64,000 bases of DNA from Bacillota bacterium (GTDB lineage: Bacteria > Bacillota > Clostridia > Christensenellales > SZUA-584), in contig JAEYOE010000012.1 of NCBI GenBank assembly GCA_023412005.1, forward strand, positions 361,779 through 425,778, given 5' to 3'. Within the stretch, counting starts at the first letter, position 1. Every line of letters begins with the position of its first letter. Below, in pieces: positions 26,822-35,865 of the stretch. The notes below the pieces were generated by a model. The model ran no database searches. It was not told the origin of the DNA and saw nothing but the letters and a program-made list of their open reading frames with translations. Made by a program: the position numbers and the translations under genes.

Positions 26822-28378
26822 GTGTTGGACATCAGTTTGTTAAAAGAAAAGAGTTTAATGGACTTGCGTGAAATTGCCAAAATGGCAGGCATAAAGTCGG
26901 TAACGAAGTTTCGCAAGGGTGAGCTTCTGGATATGCTTTATGAGCTTGACAGGCGCGCGAGAAACATGGAAACAAAAGAATACAGTGTTTATGATGAGCC
27001 GGAAGATATTTTTGAAGACAGTGAAGATTTTGAGCCGATTGAAGCTTCGTATGATTCCGACGAGATTCCGTCATATCAGCAGGATGTGCTTGAGAGGCGC
27101 GAACGCGACATAAGAAGGCCGGAGCCGGAGATAACGGCACAGGGTGAAGAGAAAAAGATCATCGAATATGTGATGGGCAATGATGCCGTTAACGAGCTGC
27201 TGAACAAAGGCGACTGCGGCGATGCCATGGGAATTCTTGAAGTGCTGCCCGAAGGATACGGCTTCCTGCGCAGTGAGAACTATTTGCCGGGCAACAAAGA
27301 CGTGTACGTTTCAATGGCTCAAATTCGCAAATTCAACCTCAAAACCGGCGACAAGGTAAAGGGTAAAACACGCCCCGCCAAAGATGCAGAAAAGCTCAAC
27401 GCCCTGCTCTATATTGAACAAGTCAACGATGATACGGTAGAGAAATGCTTGACTCGGCGTCCGTTTGAAGACTTAACGCCGATCCATCCAGAACAGCGCC
27501 TGACGCTCGAACGCCCGGATGCGGTGCGCGATTTGGCCATTCGTTTAATCGATCTGATTTCCCCAATCGGTAAAGGGCAAAGAGGGCTGGTGGTGTCGCC
27601 GCCTAAAGCCGGTAAAACCATCATGCTCAAAAAAATTGCCAACAGCATCACAGAAAACTACCCTGATGTGAATCTGATTGTGCTGTTGATCGACGAACGC
27701 CCTGAAGAGGTGACGGATATGCAGCGGTCCATTAAGGGCGAGGTTGTGTATTCCACATTTGATGAGAAGCCCGAAAATCACACGCGTGTATCCGAAATGG
27801 TTATCGAGCGCGCAAAGCGCCTCGTGGAACAGGGCAAAGATGTGGTGGTACTGCTGGACAGCATCACGCGCTTGGCTCGTGCCTACAATTTGATTATTCC
27901 GCCCACAGGCCGCACATTATCCGGTGGTCTTGACCCGGGTTCACTCTACAAACCCAAACGCTTTTTCGGCGCGGCAAGAAATATTGAGTTCGGCGGCAGC
28001 CTGACGATTATCGCAACGGCGCTTATTGATACGGGCTCGCGCATGGACGAGATCATCTACGAAGAGTTCAAAGGCACCGGCAATATGGAAATTCATCTCG
28101 ACAGAAAGCTGTCGGAGAAGCGTATATTCCCCGCAATTGATCTGAACAAATCGAGCACACGCCGTGAGGAACTGCTGCTTACCAAAAAAGAGCTGGAGGG
28201 CATCTGGGCAATTCGCAAGGTGATGGCGAACGGCAACACCGCAGAAGTTACCGAGCAGCTGATCGGCATGCTGACCAAAGCGCAGACGAACGATGCATTT
28301 TTAGACAGGCTCAAAGGGTGGCTCGGCATATGGGATAAGGAAGGCTATAATTTCGCACCCAAGAGAGGCGGATTTTAA
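26822..28378 (+). CDS. rho: Transcription termination factor Rho
   Basis: Rho is a hexameric RNA-dependent ATPase that ends transcription of untranslated RNA. At 518 residues it is longer than E. coli Rho (419) because of an acidic, disordered insertion between the N-terminal Rho_N helix domain (LMDLREIAKMAG) and the RNA-binding cold-shock-like domain (about residues 135-205). The P-loop is VSPPKAGKT, and the secondary RNA-binding loop region (GTGNMEIHLDRKLSEKRI) is present. The start is GTG at 26822 or TTG at 26825; GAAGGAG lies just upstream. Confidence 0.97.
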   Translation: MLDISLLKEKSLMDLREIAKMAGIKSVTKFRKGELLDMLYELDRRARNMETKEYSVYDEPEDIFEDSEDFEPIEASYDSDEIPSYQQDVLERRERDIRRPEPEITAQGEEKKIIEYVMGNDAVNELLNKGDCGDAMGILEVLPEGYGFLRSENYLPGNKDVYVSMAQIRKFNLKTGDKVKGKTRPAKDAEKLNALLYIEQVNDDTVEKCLTRRPFEDLTPIHPEQRLTLERPDAVRDLAIRLIDLISPIGKGQRGLVVSPPKAGKTIMLKKIANSITENYPDVNLIVLLIDERPEEVTDMQRSIKGEVVYSTFDEKPENHTRVSEMVIERAKRLVEQGKDVVVLLDSITRLARAYNLIIPPTGRTLSGGLDPGSLYKPKRFFGAARNIEFGGSLTIIATALIDTGSRMDEIIYEEFKGTGNMEIHLDRKLSEKRIFPAIDLNKSSTRREELLLTKKELEGIWAIRKVMANGNTAEVTEQLIGMLTKAQTNDAFLDRLKGWLGIWDKEGYNFAPKRGGF

Positions 28379-28390
28379 GAATTACAAAAA

Positions 28391-30424
28391 ATGGCAGACA
28401 ACACTTTGCCGGTAGATAAGGAAAGGATTTTTGGCAAAGCCATTTATATCTTTTTCTGTTTCTATTCGATGGCTGTGGCACAGCGTTATGATATGAACAT
28501 CGTTTATGGAACCGCGCTGACCATATCGCTTTCGGCTTTTGCCGGTATGCTTAAGTATACAATAAAGACCACATACGATCAGATTTGGCTAAAGATTCTC
28601 AAGCTGGCGCTGGTCGTATTTTTAGTTCTGATAACCGCATATATTTTTGTGCTTTATCCGTTTCTCTACCGTTACCCCAAAACCGTATTTGCGATATTCA
28701 TTATTGTTCTGCCACTGCTTGTTCGAGAAGCACAAATAGCCGGGCTGCGCATTATGGAGCGGCAGGGGAAACTGACGGAACGCGCGCGTTTATTCACATT
28801 AACGGGCGGTACACTATTGTGCATTGGTTTAACAATCTTACTGATCGGATGGTCCGGAATTGACGCGTGGCTGCTGCTTGCTCCGCTGGCCGTTGGGATG
28901 TGGCTGGAGTATTTTAGGCAGAAGGCCTATCACAGCTACGCGTTTGAATATCCAAAGCCTGATGCCGCGACGAATGATTTCAGACAGGTTGCCAGCGCGC
29001 GGCTTTACGACGGTATGGTGATCACCTCGGGCGTTGCGCTCAACATGTTTATGTTCACATATGCGCTTTATATGCTGTTGCTGCATAAAAAAAGCTTCTC
29101 TCTCGATGTGTTTGTGATCTTACTGCTGATGACGTTGGTTTGCGGCTTGATTTTTCTGATGACTTACCGATTTGTAAGAAAACCGCTGGCGAAGAAAATA
29201 GGCAAAAATGCGGCATTTGTGCTGGGCACAGGCATTTCGATATTTGCGGTATACGTGTTTCGCGACAGTTGGTACAATGGGACGCTCGCCATATCGCTGC
29301 AGACGCTGCTGTTGCTGTTTGGGTTGATGCTGCAGATGACCGCTTCAATGGATTTGCGCGATGACATATTAATGGTGGTGAAGCTGCAGAACAATCATGT
29401 TGATGCGGGGTCGTTGTATCAAAGAACGCGCCATCAGGAGCACTGGACGACGGTTATATCCGAAATAATTATGTTGGTTGTTTTATGCGTGTTGATTTCC
29501 GATCCGCTGATATACGCGATGGATTTTGAGCGCTATATTGCGCTGGCACCGCAGATCGGCAGCAGCCTTGTGGTGATTCCGGCAGCTTTTTTAATCGCGT
29601 CACTCAGCTATTCACTGCGCCAGCCGCTCACCAAAAAATACAACCGCAGGCTTAAAGCCTATGTGCGCAGCAAAGAGACGGGTGAAGAGAATCCGGTGAT
29701 GGAAAAACGTCTGAAAAGCGTACTGATCAAGAGGTATAAAAAACGTGTCGGCGTGCATGTTATCCGCATGCTGCTGCGCCCCGTGATGTTCCACACGGTA
29801 ACGGGCAAGGAGCATGTGAATGAGCTGCCCGCTATATTCGTGTTTAACCACCGTGAGGTATACGGCCCGATTGCGGCGGTGGTGTTTTTGCCGTACGACA
29901 TGCGCCCGTGGATTCTGGATAAGATGATTGATAAAGCGCAGATCACCACGCATATGTACGACGGAACGTTCAGCCATATTCGCTGGCTGCCCGTTTGGCT
30001 GCGCAAGGCGCTGGCTAAAGCATTAAGCCCGGTGGTGGTGTGGGCGCTGAGCTCTTTCGAGCCGATACCCGTGTACCGGGGCACAGCCAAGAATGTGATC
30101 AAAACGTTTGAATTGTCTATCGAGTGTTTGCAGTCGGGCGACAGCATATTGCTCTTTCCGGAGAATCCCGAAGAACGGTATACGGACAATGAGCAAATCA
30201 GCGATTTTTACCGCGGCTTTGCGAATCTCGGACGGCTCTATTACAAGCGGACAAAGCAACGCGTGACATTTTATCCGGTGTATGCGAGCCACCGGTTACG
30301 CACGCTGCGTATCGGCGACAGTGTGCAGTATGAGCCGGAAAACGGAAGGCAGGAAGAGAAACGTATTGTTGAAGAGCTGTTGCGGCGAATGCGTGCGCTT
30401 CAGCAGTGCGACGAAGACCGTTAA
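28391..30424 (+). CDS. Multi-membrane protein with C-terminal PlsC-like acyltransferase domain
   Basis: This 677-residue protein combines a large membrane region (residues about 15-420, roughly ten to twelve helices with an MFS-like layout) with a C-terminal 1-acylglycerol-3-phosphate acyltransferase-like domain. The expected NHx4D box reads NHREVYGP, so His is kept but the Asp position is Gly. The later FPEGT box reads FPENP. Similar motif variants occur in clostridial membrane-fused acyltransferases as I recall them. It may acylate and translocate a lipid. It starts 12 bases after rho without a strong ribosome binding site, and its stop overlaps the convergent YigZ stop by 3 bases. Confidence 0.75.
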   Translation: MADNTLPVDKERIFGKAIYIFFCFYSMAVAQRYDMNIVYGTALTISLSAFAGMLKYTIKTTYDQIWLKILKLALVVFLVLITAYIFVLYPFLYRYPKTVFAIFIIVLPLLVREAQIAGLRIMERQGKLTERARLFTLTGGTLLCIGLTILLIGWSGIDAWLLLAPLAVGMWLEYFRQKAYHSYAFEYPKPDAATNDFRQVASARLYDGMVITSGVALNMFMFTYALYMLLLHKKSFSLDVFVILLLMTLVCGLIFLMTYRFVRKPLAKKIGKNAAFVLGTGISIFAVYVFRDSWYNGTLAISLQTLLLLFGLMLQMTASMDLRDDILMVVKLQNNHVDAGSLYQRTRHQEHWTTVISEIIMLVVLCVLISDPLIYAMDFERYIALAPQIGSSLVVIPAAFLIASLSYSLRQPLTKKYNRRLKAYVRSKETGEENPVMEKRLKSVLIKRYKKRVGVHVIRMLLRPVMFHTVTGKEHVNELPAIFVFNHREVYGPIAAVVFLPYDMRPWILDKMIDKAQITTHMYDGTFSHIRWLPVWLRKALAKALSPVVVWALSSFEPIPVYRGTAKNVIKTFELSIECLQSGDSILLFPENPEERYTDNEQISDFYRGFANLGRLYYKRTKQRVTFYPVYASHRLRTLRIGDSVQYEPENGRQEEKRIVEELLRRMRALQQCDEDR

Positions 30425-31035
30425 ACGTCCATAGGCATACGTTTTTGGCCGATGAGCTCAGGCTTACACTGCCCTTGGGTCAGGTTGCAAACCAGCTGCA
30501 AAAAAACGTCTTCGTTTCCGGACACCACACTGATGGCGGCCTTCACGGTCTGTGTGTAGGTGATGTCGTCAAACTGGCAGCCCGCGCTGAGCAGCGGTGT
30601 CTGAACGCGTGAGAAAACGGCAAAATCAAAATCGCAGATATAGACGCTGCACGGGATCAGCTTCACTTTGTGCACTTGATCAATCGTTTGCGCAATGCTC
30701 TGCGTGTAGGCGCGTACCAGCCCGCCCGCACCGAGTAATGTGCCGCCAAAGTAGCGTGTACACACGGCCAGAACGTTTTGCAGCCTGGATTTTTTGAGCA
30801 CCTCGAGCATCGGCAGCCCGGCCGTGCCCTGTGGCTCTCCGTCGTCGCTGTAACGCATTGTGCCATTTTCCAGCAGCCAAGCAAAGCAGTTGTGCCGCGC
30901 GTCATAATGCTGCTTTTTTCTTTGCTCAATCACAGCTTGCGCTTCTGTCTCGCTGATAACGGGACAGACGTACCCGATAAAGCGCGATTTTTTAATGACG
31001 AGCGTGGTCTCGTTTTCCTGCTTAAGCGTGATCAT
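30421..31035 (-). CDS. YigZ/IMPACT-family protein
   Basis: This 204-residue protein belongs to the UPF0029/IMPACT family. The signature RHNCFAWLL (Ala-Trp variant of the usual box) is followed by YSDDGEPQGTAGLPMLEVL and RYFGGTLLGAGGLVRAY. The C-terminal half is a small ferredoxin-like domain. The family is linked to translation or ribosome regulation, but its bacterial role is unclear. It overlaps the GNAT gene upstream by 4 bases, so the two are translated together. Confidence 0.93.
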   Translation of the reverse strand: MITLKQENETTLVIKKSRFIGYVCPVISETEAQAVIEQRKKQHYDARHNCFAWLLENGTMRYSDDGEPQGTAGLPMLEVLKKSRLQNVLAVCTRYFGGTLLGAGGLVRAYTQSIAQTIDQVHKVKLIPCSVYICDFDFAVFSRVQTPLLSAGCQFDDITYTQTVKAAISVVSGNEDVFLQLVCNLTQGQCKPELIGQKRMPMDV

Positions 31036-31457
31036 GCGGACGAGCCATTGAGCCGCATCAGGTGGGCCCGCTGTTCAAACCCGAGAGACTGCCAAAAACC
31101 GATGGCGCCCTCGTTCCAAACAAACACATCCAGGTCCAAGGTCTGCGTACCCAGTGTTTCCAGCAGCATATTAAAAGCCGTGCGGCCGAAGCCTTTCCGT
31201 CGTCTGGTGCGGCTGATGTAAAAATGACGCAGATAATACGGTCTGCGGTCGGTAATCACAAGCGCATAACCGATCACGCTTCTGCCGATGAGGAAGACAA
31301 AAGCGCGGTCGCCGCGTTTCAAAAAGCCCTCCATGCATTGCTGATACTGCTCATCGGTCTGCGGTGTATCGCTGTTTTCATCCTCGGCCAGCTCTTTATA
31401 CATACGTGTCAGCAGCGTGATATTGGAGCACGGGCTGATTTCTAAATTAACGGGCAT
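31032..31457 (-). CDS. GNAT-family N-acetyltransferase
   Basis: This 141-residue acetyltransferase has the acetyl-CoA binding loop visible as ISRTRRRKGFGRTAFNMLL (R/Q-x-x-G-x-G/A type). It lies between tyrS (5 bases upstream) and the YigZ gene (4-base overlap), so it is probably cotranscribed with tyrS. The substrate cannot be inferred from sequence or context. Confidence 0.88.
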   Translation of the reverse strand: MPVNLEISPCSNITLLTRMYKELAEDENSDTPQTDEQYQQCMEGFLKRGDRAFVFLIGRSVIGYALVITDRRPYYLRHFYISRTRRRKGFGRTAFNMLLETLGTQTLDLDVFVWNEGAIGFWQSLGFEQRAHLMRLNGSSA

Positions 31458-31462
31458 AATTG

Positions 31463-32680
31463 TCAGCCCTTCAAAACGGCTTTGTGATATATCTTCTTAC
31501 CCTTTTTTATCATCATGCTGCCAGCGTCAAAACAGCCCTGCGTAACCGGCATAAACTCATCGGTTACTTTGTTTCCGTTGATGGAAACGCCGCCTTGGGC
31601 AATCAGCCGTCGGCCTTCGCCGCGTGACGAAGTGAGCCCGCAAGTCTGCAGCAAATCCACCAGTAGCAGATCGGCGATGGAATCGATTTGCGTTTCGGGA
31701 ATGCTGCCGCCCTCGCCGCCGCCTTCAAACAGCGCCTCAGCCGCCGCCTTGGCCTTATTTGCCTCATCTTCTCCGTGAACCTGCCGGGTGACCTCGTAAG
31801 CCAGCTTCACCTTGGCATCGTTGATGCGCTCATCTTTATAGCTGCAAAGCAAACGCACCTCATCCATCGGCAGGAAGGTGAGCAGCGAGAGGCACGTTTC
31901 CACATCGCTGTCGGCAATGTTGCGCCAATACTGATAAAACTCGTAGGGGGTGGTCTTCTCGGGGTTCAGCCAAACCGCGCCTTTTTCCGTTTTGCCCATC
32001 TTGCGGCCGTCGCTGGTCAGCAGCAGCGAGAACGTCATACCGTAGGCGTCCTTGCGTTCCTTCTTGCGTATCAGGTTCGCGCCCGCGAGTATGTTCGACC
32101 ATTGGTCGTCTCCGCCGAGCTGCAGTTTGCAGCCGAATTTTTGGTTCAGCACGAGAAAATCGTAGCCCTGCATCAGCATATAGTTGAACTCAAGGAACGT
32201 TAAACCCTTTTCCATGCGGTTCTTGTAGCATTCGGCGCTCAGCATACGGTTTACCGAGAAGTGAACGCCGATTTCGCGCAGAAATTCGATATAGTTGAGC
32301 TTCAGCAGCCAATCAGCATTGTTGATCATCTGCGCTTTGCCCTCGCCAAAATCAAGGAAACGGCGCATCTGTATTTTAAAAGCTTCTGCGTTGTTTTCAA
32401 TATCTTCTATTGAAAGCATCTTTCTTAAATCCGATTTGCCGGACGGATCGCCCACCATGGTGGTGCCGCCGCCAATCAGCGCGATAGGCCGATGACCCGC
32501 GCGCTGCATATGCGCCATGGCCATCAGCTGCACATAATGCCCCACGTGCAGGCTGTCCGCTGTCGGGTCAAAGCCGATATAGAATGTGACACTTTCTTTC
32601 TCCAACAGCTCTTTTAACCCTTCGTGGGTCACTTGCTTTAAGAATCCTCTTTCAACCAATACATCGTAAACGTTCGCCAT
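31463..32680 (-). CDS. tyrS: Tyrosyl-tRNA synthetase
   Basis: This class I synthetase charges tRNA-Tyr. At 405 residues it is the bacterial TyrRS type. The HIGH motif appears as SLHVGHYVQL, the KMSKS motif as KMGKTEKGAVWL, and the C-terminus has an S4 RNA-binding domain (SSRGEGRRLIAQGGVSING). The start at 32680 is preceded by GAGGAGAAGG; the open frame begins at 32707. No T-box leader is visible upstream, although tyrS in Firmicutes often has one. Confidence 0.96.
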   Translation of the reverse strand: MANVYDVLVERGFLKQVTHEGLKELLEKESVTFYIGFDPTADSLHVGHYVQLMAMAHMQRAGHRPIALIGGGTTMVGDPSGKSDLRKMLSIEDIENNAEAFKIQMRRFLDFGEGKAQMINNADWLLKLNYIEFLREIGVHFSVNRMLSAECYKNRMEKGLTFLEFNYMLMQGYDFLVLNQKFGCKLQLGGDDQWSNILAGANLIRKKERKDAYGMTFSLLLTSDGRKMGKTEKGAVWLNPEKTTPYEFYQYWRNIADSDVETCLSLLTFLPMDEVRLLCSYKDERINDAKVKLAYEVTRQVHGEDEANKAKAAAEALFEGGGEGGSIPETQIDSIADLLLVDLLQTCGLTSSRGEGRRLIAQGGVSINGNKVTDEFMPVTQGCFDAGSMMIKKGKKIYHKAVLKG

Positions 32681-32851
32681 AGCCTTCTCCTCATCTCTTG
32701 CATTCACTTATGTATTATAGCCTAAATAAATGCCGCGTGGCAAGAAGTCATGCTTTGTTCATGCAAACCACACAAAAAGACGGACAAAAAGCATGAAAAA
32801 GAGTATTATATCGTTTTTTTTGATATAAATGATAATTTGGAGAGGACACAA

Positions 32852-32879
32852 GCAGGAAAAACACACTACAATGGCGAAT
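32852..32879 (+). promoter_or_regulatory. SigH-type promoter candidate of spoVG
   Basis: GCAGGAAAA (32852-32860) and CGAAT (32875-32879) fit the sporulation sigma factor H consensus (AGGAWWT and a GAAT box). They closely resemble the spoVG promoter of B. subtilis, which also begins GCAGGA, with a spacing longer by one. The position, about 43 bases before the start codon, is right for a promoter. Confidence 0.6.
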
Positions 32880-32921
32880 TTTACCTATACATAATTGTAC
32901 CTGCTTAGGAGGGGTTGCTTT

Positions 32922-33206
32922 ATGGAGATCACGGACATCCGTATCAGGCGGATCGATACCATGGGGAAGCTGAAGGCAGTCGTGTCTGTGACTTTTGACG
33001 ACATGTTTGCCATCCACGACATGAAGATCATTGAGGGGCAGAGCGGCTATTTTATTGCAATGCCGTCACGAAGAACACCGAATGGCGAGTATAAGGACAT
33101 TGCCCATCCGATCAACTCGGCAGCACGAACGCTGGTTCAGACAGCCATATTGGAGAAGTTTGAAAGCCTGCCTGACGACGAAGGATACGCCTCGTTCCAG
33201 GTATAA
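32922..33206 (+). CDS. spoVG: Septation and sporulation regulator SpoVG
   Basis: This 94-residue protein starts MEITDIRIRRIDTMGKLKAV and contains FIAMPSRRTPNGEYKDIAHP, both hallmarks of SpoVG. SpoVG is a small nucleic-acid-binding regulator that affects asymmetric septation, sporulation and other stationary-phase processes. AGGAGGGG lies seven bases before the ATG at 32922. A SigH-like promoter precedes it and a terminator follows at 33217, so it is a single-gene unit. Confidence 0.97.
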   Translation: MEITDIRIRRIDTMGKLKAVVSVTFDDMFAIHDMKIIEGQSGYFIAMPSRRTPNGEYKDIAHPINSAARTLVQTAILEKFESLPDDEGYASFQV

Positions 33207-33216
33207 CAGCGAAAGA

Positions 33217-33250
33217 AAATCCCGCCGCATCAGACGGGATTTTGTTTTTT
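33217..33250 (+). terminator. Terminator of spoVG
   Basis: AAAATCCCG pairs with CGGGATTTT and is followed by GTTTTTT, a few bases after the stop. Confidence 0.88.
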
Positions 33251-33370
33251 AAAGGCTTCTCGTGATACACGGCTTTTGAAGATCTAATATGAAATATTAT
33301 GTCTCATTTTTTAATTGAGACAAGTTCAAATCAATATGTATTCAGTCCACAGTTTAGCTCGAACCCTGTT

Positions 33371-33406
33371 AAAAAAGCAGACACAATCTTTTGATAATGC
33401 CTGCTT
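33371..33406 (-). terminator. Probable terminator of the PIN/TRAM gene
   Basis: On the minus strand AAGCAG pairs with CTGCTT and is followed by TTTT, 22 bases beyond the stop. The stem is short and the loop long. Confidence 0.45.
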
Positions 33407-33427
33407 CATTCGTACAAATTCGAGGTT

Positions 33428-34525
33428 TTATTTCAGCCGTGCGAATATCATTCGTCCGGCGGCGGTTTGAATCACGCTGGTCACAACCACGGCAGATGGC
33501 TTGTTCATTTCTCTCACGCCGTCTTCCACGACAATCATTGTGCCGTCATCCAAATAGGCGACACCCTGTCCTTGTTCTTTGCCATCCTTAACGACCGTTA
33601 CTTTCATTTCTTCGCCGGGCAGCACCACCGGCTTCACCGCATTGCTGAGCTCATTGATATTTAAGACCGGCACGTTTTTAACGGCCGCCACCTTGTTTAG
33701 GTTATAGTCATTCGTCACCACAATGCCGTCCATTTTTATAGCAAGACTTAACAGCTTTGCATCCGCGTCACTGGCTTCTTCCACATCGCCGTGCACAATT
33801 TTAACGGGCATATTGAGTTCTGATTGAATGCGCTTTAATACATCAAGCCCCCTGCGCCCGCGGTTACGCTTCAAATCGTCGGATGAATCGGCAATGTGGC
33901 GAAGCTCATCTAAAATAAACTCCGGAATCACAAGCGCACCTTCAATGATACCCGTATTGCAGATATCGAATATGCGCCCGTCGATAATCACGCTTGTATC
34001 CAGCAGCTTGGGCCGCGCCAACGTCTCGTCTTTTAACTTGTCATCCTTTTCGTCTTTATGGCGCCTGAAGAACCCGCCCGGCAGATCGCGGCGGTAGCGA
34101 ACCAGTATCGAAATACCAAGGTATACGGATACAATGGTGATGACCACATTAATGATGCCAGCAATCCACGGGATCATGATGATGCCTGTGATTAGGCCGG
34201 AAAGAAAGTATGACACAATCAGCCCAAGCAACAATCCCGCGACGGCCGGCAGCATCACCTGTGCGGGCAGCTTGGAAAGGCGCTTATCCGCTTGTCCGGC
34301 GGCGTTGAATATCGCGTCTACGATCGATTTTGACAGTGCGAAGAAAATAAGGCCTGAGGTAATACCGGAAAAGATAAAAATGAGCAGGCTGACCCAGTCG
34401 AGCAGCAGCGTATATGCGTTAACGCCGTTCAACTTGCTGATGACTTCAAAGACAAGAACAACGATGCCCGGCCCTACAAACAAACCGATCAGTATAATAA
34501 AAAAACGCGCGATACTTTTAGCCAT
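33428..34525 (-). CDS. PIN and TRAM domain membrane protein (YacL type)
   Basis: This protein of about 365 residues has four N-terminal membrane helices. They are followed by a PIN domain (TSVIIDGRIFDIC, EFILDELRHIAD, SDADAKLLSLA and VTNDYNLNKVA carry the acidic residues) and a C-terminal TRAM domain. PIN domains are usually Mg-dependent ribonucleases; the role of the YacL family is not known. Two adjacent ATG codons are possible, and I prefer 34525 because GAGG then has better spacing. In Firmicutes this gene commonly neighbours carD or disA genes, and carD precedes it here. Confidence 0.92.
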   Translation of the reverse strand: MAKSIARFFIILIGLFVGPGIVVLVFEVISKLNGVNAYTLLLDWVSLLIFIFSGITSGLIFFALSKSIVDAIFNAAGQADKRLSKLPAQVMLPAVAGLLLGLIVSYFLSGLITGIIMIPWIAGIINVVITIVSVYLGISILVRYRRDLPGGFFRRHKDEKDDKLKDETLARPKLLDTSVIIDGRIFDICNTGIIEGALVIPEFILDELRHIADSSDDLKRNRGRRGLDVLKRIQSELNMPVKIVHGDVEEASDADAKLLSLAIKMDGIVVTNDYNLNKVAAVKNVPVLNINELSNAVKPVVLPGEEMKVTVVKDGKEQGQGVAYLDDGTMIVVEDGVREMNKPSAVVVTSVIQTAAGRMIFARLK

Positions 34526-34641
34526 CATTCACCTCGGTTATAATGCATATAACAAAGTTTCAATAAGAGTTGTTGCTCATTATAACACAAAAGAACGAGT
34601 GTGACATCGCAATCGTCAAAAAAGCTTAAAATGTTCACATT

Positions 34642-35136
34642 TTACAGGGCTTGGGTGATGATCTTTCTGACTTCCTCATCTTTTCTGTTGCTTGCCAGAG
34701 CAAGCTCGGAAACGAGGATCTGCATGGAGGTGCCCAGCATTTTTTTCTCGCTGGAAGACAGATTCTTTTGGTTCTCGCGCTTTAGCAGGCTCTTAATCAC
34801 AGCGGCTATTTCATAAACGTTGCCGGATTTCATCTTTTCTAAGTTTTCACGGTTGCGCCGGTTCCAGTTGGTGGATTCCTCCACATCCTCATACGTTTTA
34901 AACGATTCGAAAACATGGCGGCACTCATCCGTCGTAATGATATTTCTCAGACCCGCTCTTTCAGCGTTTTCCACCGGCACATGCACTTTGATATCGCCGT
35001 CTGAAAACCGGAGCACATAAAAACGCTTCTTTTCATCCAGAAAATCGCGTTCCTCAATGGCCTCGATGTACCCTGCACCGTGCATCGGATATGAGATTTT
35101 ATCGCCTTTATTAAACACTCTAAATACCTGCCTCAT
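34642..35136 (-). CDS. CarD-family transcriptional regulator
   Basis: This protein of about 164 residues begins MRQVFRVFNKGDKISYPMHGAGYIEAIE, the CarD RNA-polymerase-interacting Tudor-like domain. A helical C-terminal part (NWNRRNRENLEKMKSG) follows, which contacts DNA at the promoter. CarD proteins stabilise the open promoter complex. The open frame extends to 35352, but the family homology starts at 35136. The ribosome binding site is weak. It is upstream of the PIN/TRAM gene on the same strand with a gap of 116 bases. Confidence 0.9.
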   Translation of the reverse strand: MRQVFRVFNKGDKISYPMHGAGYIEAIEERDFLDEKKRFYVLRFSDGDIKVHVPVENAERAGLRNIITTDECRHVFESFKTYEDVEESTNWNRRNRENLEKMKSGNVYEIAAVIKSLLKRENQKNLSSSEKKMLGTSMQILVSELALASNRKDEEVRKIITQAL

Positions 35137-35260
35137 ATGAATATGATATAGCAGTGAGAGGGCTTTGTCAAATGCCCTTGCAGCAGCTGTTGACGTAAAT
35201 CGGCTTTTGCAATGCGATTTGAGCATAAATAAAAGATGTTTATTATGGAGGTATATAAAT

Positions 35261-35704
35261 ATGAAGGAAAAACAAAGATGCCGTGCGATGGCAATGATAA
35301 AAGGCAGCAGCGCCGTGCCGCAGCTGACGGGTGTGGTTTGGCTGACAGACACGTCTGCGGGGGTGAGAGTGGAGGCGCAGGTGAAGGGTCTGCCGCACAG
35401 CGAAACGGGGTTTTATGGATTTCATCTGCATGAGCGCGGCAGCTGCCTGCCGCCCGATTTTGCGAGCGCTAAAGGCCATTATAATCCATTGGACGTGCCG
35501 CACCCGAAGCACGCGGGCGATTTTCCGATGCTGATGGCTACCGGCCAAAACGAGGCGTGGCTGTCGTTTATGACCTCTCGTTTTTCGGTCTGTGATGTGA
35601 TTGGCCGCTCAATTGTGATACACGCGCAAAGAGACGACTATACCTCGCAGCCAGCCGGGGACGCGGGGGAGCGAATCGGCTGCGGCATCATACAAGCCGT
35701 GTAA
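35261..35704 (+). CDS. Cu/Zn superoxide dismutase family protein without signal peptide
   Basis: This 147-residue protein has the copper and zinc ligands of SodC. They are two His in GFHLHERGSC, His in GHYNP, His in VPHPKHAGD (two His and Asp) and His in IHAQRDDY. The disulfide Cys pair (GSC and RIGCG) and the catalytic Arg (ERIGCG) are also present. All expected positions are filled, so an active dismutase is plausible. There is no signal peptide, whereas most bacterial SodC proteins are exported; it may be cytosolic or exported another way. I start at ATG 35261, which has GGAGG ten bases upstream. Confidence 0.85.
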   Translation: MKEKQRCRAMAMIKGSSAVPQLTGVVWLTDTSAGVRVEAQVKGLPHSETGFYGFHLHERGSCLPPDFASAKGHYNPLDVPHPKHAGDFPMLMATGQNEAWLSFMTSRFSVCDVIGRSIVIHAQRDDYTSQPAGDAGERIGCGIIQAV

Positions 35705-35865
35705 GTAGTTTTTTATTCGCTGAGATTGAAACCGGTTTATATATTTGCCAAAAAAACGGGACAGCCTGTCACAGCAAAGACACAAATTGTTCACATGACT
35801 ATAAAAAAGTTGTAGGATTAACTTTCGCACAAATATGATACAATGGCATCTAAGAGGTGACTTGC
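35705..35865 (+). promoter_or_regulatory. Intergenic region with promoter candidate for the FHA-SEDS-PBP genes
   Basis: TTGTAG (about 35809), an 18-base gap and TATGAT form a promoter candidate about 30 bases before the FHA start. A short palindrome GACAGCCTGTC near 35761 may be part of a terminator for the dismutase gene. Confidence 0.4.

Noticed and set aside
32681..32921. T-box riboswitch upstream of tyrS
   Set aside because: The conserved T-box sequence (GGTGGnACCGCG type) and a terminator are absent, and only about 170 bases separate tyrS from the spoVG promoter region.
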